NCBI GenBank assembly: GCA_017501225.1
Contig: JAFVXH010000011.1
Coordinates: 1 to 34,217, forward strand
DNA: 34,217 nt
Source: Clostridia bacterium
GTDB taxonomy: Bacteria > Bacillota > Clostridia > Oscillospirales > CAG-272
Direction: 5' to 3'
Both the position numbers and the translations under genes were made by a program. Shown here in pieces: positions 29,694-34,217 of this stretch. Each line of letters begins with the position of its first letter. Within the stretch, counting starts at the first letter, position 1. A model generated the notes under the pieces. It was given only the letters and a program-made list of their open reading frames with translations. It was not told the origin of the DNA and searched no databases.

Positions 29694-31037
29694 TTAGAAA
29701 TCCGTCCCCGTGGGGGCGGCCGAAAACACGTCTTTGATACCGAACCAATAATTGGCACCGTTGTGTGAGTACTTCACGATTTGCTGATATTCGGACTCGG
29801 ATAACCGTTCATCGGAAATGTAAAACGTGATTTTATAGACGCTTACAGCACTCTCTACCGTGTATTCGCCCGGGATTTTCACATCCTCAAGAAGCAATAC
29901 CAAGTTCGACGTTACGCCCTGATCACGGGTAACAACGCTTGTTAAATCCAATCTGCCGTCAACTTCAACGAGGCAAAACACCTCCAAGACATTTTCCCCA
30001 TTCATTACATTAAAGTATTCAATGAACTTAGCGTCACTGTCATATTGAAGTGATAATGCATCGTTTAAGTCCGCTTCGTATTCTGCTAAGCGCGCTTTGT
30101 AATCCGCATACGATTCGCCATATGCGATTGATGTGAGAACGAGAAAACCAACCAGAAAACAAATCACCGCAGTTGCTAATTTTGCGACGATATTTTCCTT
30201 TTTTGCCTTTTTCTGCAAAGAAAACAACTCGCGTTCCGTCTGCGTGATTTCCTCTTGACCGACTTGAAGCATCAGGTCGGGGGATCCATTCTGCTCGATG
30301 GCGGTGATGTATCTGGCGGAAAGCTCGTAAAAATTGTTGAGGTTGGGAGCGGCTTCCATCAGGTGCCGGAAAATTTCCTTCGCCTTCTCAAATTCTCCAA
30401 GCTCATAGTAAACAATTGCAAAATTGCGTTGATAAGCTAGCTGATCGAGGTTTTTCGTCGGATGATTTTTCCGCACCTTTGCCGCCTTGTCTTCAGTCAA
30501 GGCAATACATTGCTCAAAATCCTTATCCAGATAGGCCTTGTAAAATTGGAACGCCGAATATTTTGCTAAAAATTTTTGCAGTTTTTTGGTGTATTTGGGA
30601 AGCTCGTAAAAAGCATCAACGGTTTTTGCAAGATTTTCATGATCGCGGATTTCAAAATATGCAATGGCTAAATATGTTAAAAAGATCGCCTTCCAATGAA
30701 CGTTTGACATGCCGTTCAATCCCGCCGTTGACAAAGCAATCACGTTCTTATAATTCCCCATGCACCGTTCTGCGTTTAAACGATAGCTTATGTGGTAGAA
30801 CGAGGGCTTTTGACAGATGATGTCATAAAATTTTTGTGCGTTCAGCTCTTTATTCAAAATCCCTATCAGCTTTCTGCTTGCAAGCAATCTGCCCAACCAT
30901 CCCAATAGGAAAGCCGTCGCCAGGGCCAACACCATCCCTAAAACCGGCGGGCAGAAGTGCAGAAGCAATGCTGCTATGATCGAGTAAAGAACGACCAAAA
31001 CAGAATATTGAAGCCAATACTTGTGATGAAACTTCAT
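29694..31037 (-). CDS. membrane protein with TPR-like cytoplasmic domain
   Basis: This 447-residue protein has two hydrophobic segments near residues 9-45 (YSVLVVLYSIIAALLLHF, LGMVLALATAFLLGWLG). A helical domain of about 230 residues follows with TPR-like repeats (FLTYLAIAYFEIRDHENLAK, LAYQRNFAIVYYELGEFEKA). A third membrane segment lies near 286-306 (ATAVICFLVGFLVLTSIAY), and a soluble C-terminal domain of about 140 residues ends in a Phe-rich stretch. The function is unknown. A scaffold or sensor across the membrane is only inference. The start at 31037 has AAGGAGGAG 3-4 nt upstream. It is the first gene of a two-gene operon behind a structured leader with an internal terminator. AT-rich DNA suggests a history unlike that of the flanking genes. 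Confidence 0.82.
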   Translation of the reverse strand: MKFHHKYWLQYSVLVVLYSIIAALLLHFCPPVLGMVLALATAFLLGWLGRLLASRKLIGILNKELNAQKFYDIICQKPSFYHISYRLNAERCMGNYKNVIALSTAGLNGMSNVHWKAIFLTYLAIAYFEIRDHENLAKTVDAFYELPKYTKKLQKFLAKYSAFQFYKAYLDKDFEQCIALTEDKAAKVRKNHPTKNLDQLAYQRNFAIVYYELGEFEKAKEIFRHLMEAAPNLNNFYELSARYITAIEQNGSPDLMLQVGQEEITQTERELFSLQKKAKKENIVAKLATAVICFLVGFLVLTSIAYGESYADYKARLAEYEADLNDALSLQYDSDAKFIEYFNVMNGENVLEVFCLVEVDGRLDLTSVVTRDQGVTSNLVLLLEDVKIPGEYTVESAVSVYKITFYISDERLSESEYQQIVKYSHNGANYWFGIKDVFSAAPTGTDF

Positions 31038-31123
31038 GATCTCCTCCTTAAGAACGATGGATGTGGAAAGCAACCTCCGGTGCGGTGCTTTGCCCAAACG
31101 AGCGGGAAAGCGCATTTTTACAC

Positions 31124-31154
31124 AAAAAGGTGCGCCAATCAAAGTTGGCGCACC
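31124..31154 (-). terminator. terminator inside the leader of the TPR gene
   Basis: On the minus strand, GGTGCGCCAA, a 6-nt loop, TTGGCGCACC (31129-31154), then TTTTT (31124-31128). It lies about 185 nt after the predicted transcript start and 86 nt before the start codon at 31037, so it would stop transcription before the operon unless overcome. Confidence 0.85.
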
Positions 31155-31338
31155 GAAAAACGCAAACTCCGATTGTTGTCACACAAACTCAATCAGAAGA
31201 GAAAAGCATTTCTACATTCTAACCGAGGAATTTGCATTTTTACCAAATTCAAAAATTAGAATGCGAAAAAAAGGTAAAATTATCCCTTTTTACAAAAAAA
31301 GAAACGACTTTGCCTCTGATTATGAAGTTTGTGTGACA
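31155..31338 (-). ncRNA. structured leader RNA or small RNA (novel candidate)
   Basis: The predicted transcript begins at one arm of a long-range stem. AGTTTGTGTGACA (31326-31338) pairs with TGTCACACAAACT (31177-31189), and TCTGAT (31315-31320) extends it with ATCAGA (31192-31197). Inside lie two further hairpins: GTAAAA/TTTTAC (31274-31293), and CATTCTAA/TTAGAATG (31215-31263) enclosing GAATTTG/CAAATTC (31228-31250). A terminator follows at once. The whole looks like an attenuator or aptamer-type leader, or a stand-alone RNA of about 215 nt. I see no T-box signature and no known riboswitch core. No open frame with a ribosome site is present. Confidence 0.6.
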
Positions 31339-31343
31339 GTATC

Positions 31344-31372
31344 ATTATAACACGTTTTTGCAAAAAATACAA
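31344..31372 (-). promoter_or_regulatory. promoter of the structured leader and TPR operon
   Basis: On the minus strand, TATAAT (31344-31349) with a poorer -35 TTGTAT (31367-31372) at 17 nt. Transcription would start about 31337, at the first base pairs of the long stem. Confidence 0.65.
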
Positions 31373-31570
31373 GCCTTTTTTCTATGTAGCCGCATAAAAG
31401 CGAACAAAATTTCAAATCCGCGCACTGCCGCTGCGCGGCGGTAGAGCTACACGAACCGATGACACGCCCTCCCCCAAAAGCGTTTTCGAGAAATTCCACG
31501 ATAAATCCCACACCGAATAAACACTTTTGAAAAAACTTGAGAAATTACTGAATTTTTTTGAGAAATGCTC
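31373..31570. other. intergenic region, no gene seen
   Basis: This stretch of about 200 bases lies between two divergent promoters. It contains a GC-rich inverted repeat (GCCGC-TGC-GCGGC near 31428-31440) and AT-rich flanks. Open frames on the minus strand lack ribosome sites, so I call no gene. Confidence 0.6.
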
Positions 31571-31599
31571 TTGACAAACCCAAAACAATGTGATAGAAT
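31571..31599 (+). promoter_or_regulatory. sigma-A promoter of tRNA-Pro
   Basis: TTGACA (31571-31576), a 17-nt spacer and TAGAAT (31594-31599). Confidence 0.88.
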
Positions 31600-31622
31600 A
31601 TTGTGGTCGCAAGGAGCGACAT

Positions 31623-31698
31623 CTGGGTGTGGCGCAGCTGGTAGCGCGCTACCTTGGGGTGGTAGAGGCCGCAAGTTCAAGTCTTGTCACTCAGACCA
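31623..31698 (+). tRNA. tRNA-Pro (anticodon GGG)
   Basis: The acceptor strands CTGGGTG and CACTCAG pair (one G-T) and are followed by A73 and an encoded CCA. The anticodon stem CTACC/GGTAG holds the loop TTGGGGT, so the anticodon is GGG (codon CCC). The D arm GCGCAGCTGGTAGCGC and T loop TTCAAGT are normal for proline tRNAs. A tyrosine integrase gene begins 261 nt downstream, so the 3' end of this tRNA is the likely integration site of the element that follows. Confidence 0.93.
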
Positions 31699-31700
31699 AG

Positions 31701-31732
31701 AAAACGAGTAGATTAGGTTACTCGTTTTTCTT
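31701..31732 (+). terminator. terminator of tRNA-Pro
   Basis: AAAACGAGTA / TACTCGTTTT around an 8-nt loop (31701-31728), followed by TCTTT. It starts two bases after the CCA. Confidence 0.85.
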
Positions 31733-31825
31733 TATTTTACAAGGGTTTTCCGCACTTTTAGGGTGCGGAATTTCTTTTTTTCGCCCTTCCCTTTCAAGTC
31801 AAATTTCCTCCTGTTTTTTGGGTTT

Positions 31826-31936
31826 GTGCATACCTTAGTGCATACCTTCAAAAAGTCCTTTTCAAAAGTGAGTAGAGGTTTTGGGTACTACTCTCGGATG
31901 AAAATGCCATTTTGAACTTTATCCGAGTGCATACTT
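31826..31936 (+). repeat. GTGCATACCTT direct repeats before the integrase gene
   Basis: GTGCATACCTT occurs at 31826-31836 and 31838-31848, one base apart. A near copy GTGCATACTT lies at 31927-31936, just before the integrase ribosome site. Their position between the presumed attachment tRNA and the integrase suggests arm-type binding sites for the integrase or excisionase, or an operator for the integrase gene. Confidence 0.6.
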
Positions 31937-31959
31937 ATACCTTAAAAGGAGGAAAAATT

Positions 31960-33147
31960 ATGGCAAGCATTATCCCAAGACAAAACGGAACTTATCTTAT
32001 CAGAGTTTCCTGCGGACTCGATGAATCGGGAAAGCAAATAACCCGATCCAAAACATTTAGGCCCTCTAAGCCTAATCTCTCTTATCAAAGATTGAATCGG
32101 GAGATCGATCAATTCGTTGCCGACTTCGAAATGGAAGTCAAAACAGGCGGAAAAAGTGTAGATTTTGACAAGATTACTTTCTCACAATTCTGCGACAAAT
32201 ATCTTGAATTAAAGAAAACCACACTATCCCCTAACACCATGGTCTTCTATGAGATGATCATACGAACCGAGCTCCGTCCAATGTTCGGAGCAATGAAAAT
32301 GCGCGATATCAGAACGTATCACGTACAGCAATTCATACAATACCTTGCAACCGAAAAGCAGCGCAAAGACGGCGTAGAAGGTGGAATAGGCCCAAGTACG
32401 GTGCGAAGATATACAACTGTACTTCGCTCGATCTTGACTATGGCATATAAGCTTGATTTTATCGATGAAGACGTTGGAAACTCCAGAAAAATAGAGTTTC
32501 CCAAAGAACAACACACTGAGCTTGAAGTCTATACCCTTGAAGAGGTTAGTGATATACTCAAAGCTCTTGAGACAGAACCGATAAACATCAGAACGCTTAT
32601 CGAAATAGCGATATTCACCGGAATGCGCAGAGGTGAAATTGTGGGCTTGAAATGGAACGACATCGATCTTGAAGGTCAGAAAATACATGTAAGACGTAGT
32701 ATTTACAAGCCTAAAAACGGCAAAGCTCAAGAAAAAGAGCCCAAATCAAAATACGGTATTCGTACCATTTCCATACCTGAGCAACTCTGCCAAACGATAA
32801 AGGCATACAAAGCCCAGCAAGATCGTCATAAATCTTTCTTGGGCGACGGATGGAAAAATCTCAATTATGTTTTTACTGAAGAAGACGGTTATGTTATGAA
32901 CCCCCACACCCCAACAAAACAATTCTCAAAGTTTTTAAAACGACACGGCATAAGGCATCTTAAGTTTCATGGTCTGCGCCACACATCCGCAACTATGCTT
33001 TTAGCAAATGGATGTGATATAAAAACTGTATCTACTCGTTTAGGACACAGCGATATAGACACAACAAACATCTATGTGCATGCGCTCGAAAGCACAGATC
33101 GACATGCCGCACAGACCTTTGAAAGTTTTATTTCGAAGGCCTTCTAA
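31960..33147 (+). CDS. int: tyrosine recombinase/integrase
   Basis: This 395-residue site-specific recombinase has an N-terminal arm-binding piece (IPRQNGTYLIRVSCG), a SAM-like core-binding domain (about 70-175, FSQFCDKYLELKKTTLSPNT) and a catalytic domain (about 190-390). The catalytic set is complete: R223 in GMRRGE, H337 and R340 in HGLRHT, H363 in LGHSD, and the nucleophile Y372 in TNIYVH. Length is typical of integrases of Tn916-like and tRNA-targeting elements. The start at 31960 has AAAAGGAGG upstream. It points away from tRNA-Pro. The gene is AT-rich compared with the chromosome to the left, a sign of recent arrival. Confidence 0.96.
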   Translation: MASIIPRQNGTYLIRVSCGLDESGKQITRSKTFRPSKPNLSYQRLNREIDQFVADFEMEVKTGGKSVDFDKITFSQFCDKYLELKKTTLSPNTMVFYEMIIRTELRPMFGAMKMRDIRTYHVQQFIQYLATEKQRKDGVEGGIGPSTVRRYTTVLRSILTMAYKLDFIDEDVGNSRKIEFPKEQHTELEVYTLEEVSDILKALETEPINIRTLIEIAIFTGMRRGEIVGLKWNDIDLEGQKIHVRRSIYKPKNGKAQEKEPKSKYGIRTISIPEQLCQTIKAYKAQQDRHKSFLGDGWKNLNYVFTEEDGYVMNPHTPTKQFSKFLKRHGIRHLKFHGLRHTSATMLLANGCDIKTVSTRLGHSDIDTTNIYVHALESTDRHAAQTFESFISKAF

Positions 33148-33150
33148 GTA

Positions 33151-33186
33151 AAATGAAGCGGAAGGGCTCGCCTTTCCGCTTCATTT
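33151..33186. terminator. bidirectional terminator between integrase and Xis-like gene
   Basis: AAATGAAGCGGAAGG pairs with CCTTTCCGCTTCATTT (33151-33186) and serves both convergent genes. Confidence 0.88.
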
Positions 33187-33187
33187 A

Positions 33188-33694
33188 TTATACTCGTTTT
33201 CTTCTTACAATAGGAACTGCAGTACTCGCAGAAATTGTTGTACTTAATTGTTCCATAATATTATTCCTTACGAATTCTCTTTTCGTCCTGCTCTGACTCG
33301 TTCCATATACCAAAGCATTAGCATAAGGCGGAGAGAAATTCTGCATAGCAACATAGCAACGATTTCCGATCGATATAAAACCGATTTTACCATCGGCTAC
33401 GCACCTTCTGATATGCTCCTCGGCAATTCCCGTTTCTGACTTTAACTCCTTCAACTCTGCTGCTGCGCTCCTTATGGATCGAATCTTCGGAAGAAATGTT
33501 TCCCCGGTGAAATGCAGGATTTCATTGAGTGAAGCGATCAATGTATGCCATTCAATGACGGTTCGGACGCCTCGGCTTCCGCAAGGAATATGCTTATCTT
33601 TAATCAAACGGTCTAACATTGTCACATTGACTGCAGAACCGGGATCTAAACGTCGAATTTCTTCAACAGCTTGTGGCAATGTTAAAACCTTCAT
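33188..33694 (-). CDS. putative DNA-binding protein, excisionase-like helix-turn-helix
   Basis: This 168-residue protein shows two segments that look like winged-helix/Xis-type modules. Residues about 3-60 read LTLPQAVEEIRRLDPGSAVN then TMLDRLIKDKHIPCGSRG. Residues about 80-118 read KSETGIAEEHIRRCVADGKI then GFISIGNRCYVAMQNF. The pattern helix, helix, G-x-I, x-G-x-R-x-Y/V is that of excisionase and MerR-like folds, so a recombination directionality factor or repressor is likely. This is inference from pattern, not family recognition. The C-terminal tail is Ser/Thr/Arg-rich. AAAGGAA precedes the start, and the gene lies 13 nt after the recombinase to its right, in one operon. Confidence 0.65.
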   Translation of the reverse strand: MKVLTLPQAVEEIRRLDPGSAVNVTMLDRLIKDKHIPCGSRGVRTVIEWHTLIASLNEILHFTGETFLPKIRSIRSAAAELKELKSETGIAEEHIRRCVADGKIGFISIGNRCYVAMQNFSPPYANALVYGTSQSRTKREFVRNNIMEQLSTTISASTAVPIVRRKRV

Positions 33695-33707
33695 TTGATA
33701 TTCCTTT

Positions 33708-34217
33708 CTAAGTTAAAATTGAATTCATTAAGACATCAGCAGCGCGTTTCTTTGCGCAATCATACGACGAAAGATACTGTTGGGTGGTTCTGATGCTTTC
33801 GTGACCGAACATACTCCTAACAGTTTCGATATCTACGCCGTTTTTTATCATAAGCGATCCGCAAGTATGACGCAATCCGTGAAGCTTAAGATGTCTCAAG
33901 CCGCACTTTTCCTCATATTCAGCACAAATGCGCGTTAACGAGTACAAACTCATCATATCGCCGTCGTCACCTGTGAAGACAAAGCCTTCTTCCTTCCAAC
34001 GTATTCCGGCTCTCTCGCGTTCAATCTGCTGTTGCATTCGCCATTCTAACAACGCTTCAGCATATTCGTCTGAATAAAATACCGTTCTAACACTGCTTTT
34101 TGATTTTGGAGTTTTAACCGACTGTTTCTCTCCTTTGATTTTATAAGCGCTTCTATTTACGCTTAAGCTATTCTTTTTGAAATCAAAGTCCGACCACATT
34201 AGTCCGACCACTTCCCC
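33708..34217 (-). CDS. second tyrosine recombinase, C-terminal part (cut by window end)
   Basis: This is a partial gene whose reading frame runs off the right edge (GEVVGLMWSD is the first visible piece). The catalytic Arg of the G-x-R-x-G-E motif would lie just outside. Visible: HGLRHT with catalytic His and Arg, the His in FGHES and the nucleophile Tyr in TTQQYLSSYD, so the C-terminal half is intact. It is clearly related to the integrase at 31960 in the RHLK-HGLRHT region but well diverged. It runs in the opposite direction and is followed after 13 nt by the Xis-like gene. Confidence 0.93.
   Translation of the reverse strand, partial: GEVVGLMWSDFDFKKNSLSVNRSAYKIKGEKQSVKTPKSKSSVRTVFYSDEYAEALLEWRMQQQIERERAGIRWKEEGFVFTGDDGDMMSLYSLTRICAEYEEKCGLRHLKLHGLRHTCGSLMIKNGVDIETVRSMFGHESIRTTQQYLSSYDCAKKRAADVLMNSILT

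Noticed and set aside
31155..31338. T-box leader
   Set aside because: The conserved T-box antiterminator sequence is not seen and the downstream genes are not tRNA synthetase or amino-acid genes.
31665..34217. A second attachment site for the tRNA-Pro element
   Set aside because: I found no repeated copy of the tRNA 3' end in the rest of the window; the far end must lie outside.

Overview
The window looks like part of the chromosome of a spore-forming, Gram-positive-type bacterium of the class Clostridia, probably an uncultured gut lineage. The spore-germinant channel genes spoVAC, spoVAD and spoVAE are present, as are tmcAL, yceD and rpmF in Firmicutes-like company. Promoters are classical TTGACA-17-TATAAT and ribosome binding sites are AGGAGG-like. 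The exact order cannot be fixed from sequence alone.

Layout. The first 120 bases are a perfect palindrome that mirrors a tRNA-Gln gene and its terminator, probably a contig end or fold-back. Bases 304-2564 hold a minus-strand CpsB-CpsC-CpsD-like module (PHP phosphatase, chain-length regulator, BY-kinase). Next come a small lipoprotein, spoVAC, two unrecognised 97-residue proteins and tmcAL. Bases 5.9-15.0 kb are taken up by two giant paralogous secreted proteins of 1342 and 1287 residues, built of GLUG-type beta-helix repeats. Each has a consensus sigma-A promoter, a long leader (about 300 and 430 nt) sharing a 65-nt block, the same signal peptide and an almost identical terminator. A 42-residue peptide gene lies just downstream of the second. 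Bases 15.5-19.4 kb carry yceD-rpmF, a histidine phosphatase, an unknown membrane protein, tRNA-Thr and spoVAD-spoVAE. Bases 19.5-28.8 kb (all minus strand) carry an M42 peptidase, a Cys-rich unknown, prfC, a MATE exporter, a three-gene operon of signal-less peptidoglycan-binding/SpoIID-like proteins, and an ABC exporter. Bases 29-31.4 kb are more AT-rich: a TPR membrane protein and a polytopic membrane protein behind a highly structured leader RNA that ends in a terminator. From tRNA-Pro (31.6 kb) to the end there is an AT-rich integrated element with two opposed tyrosine recombinases and a small Xis-like protein.

How it fits together. The GLUG block lies between tmcAL and yceD-rpmF, which are neighbours in Bacillus subtilis (ylbM-ylbN-rpmF), and between spoVAC and spoVAD-E, which are normally one operon. 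It therefore marks a rearrangement or insertion point. Both spoVA fragments have forespore sigma-G-like boxes with identical 17-nt spacing. The most novel-looking items are the GLUG pair with its shared leader RNA and 42-residue peptide, the structured RNA at 31.16-31.34 kb, and the signal-less cortex-binding-like trio at 24.5-27.0 kb.
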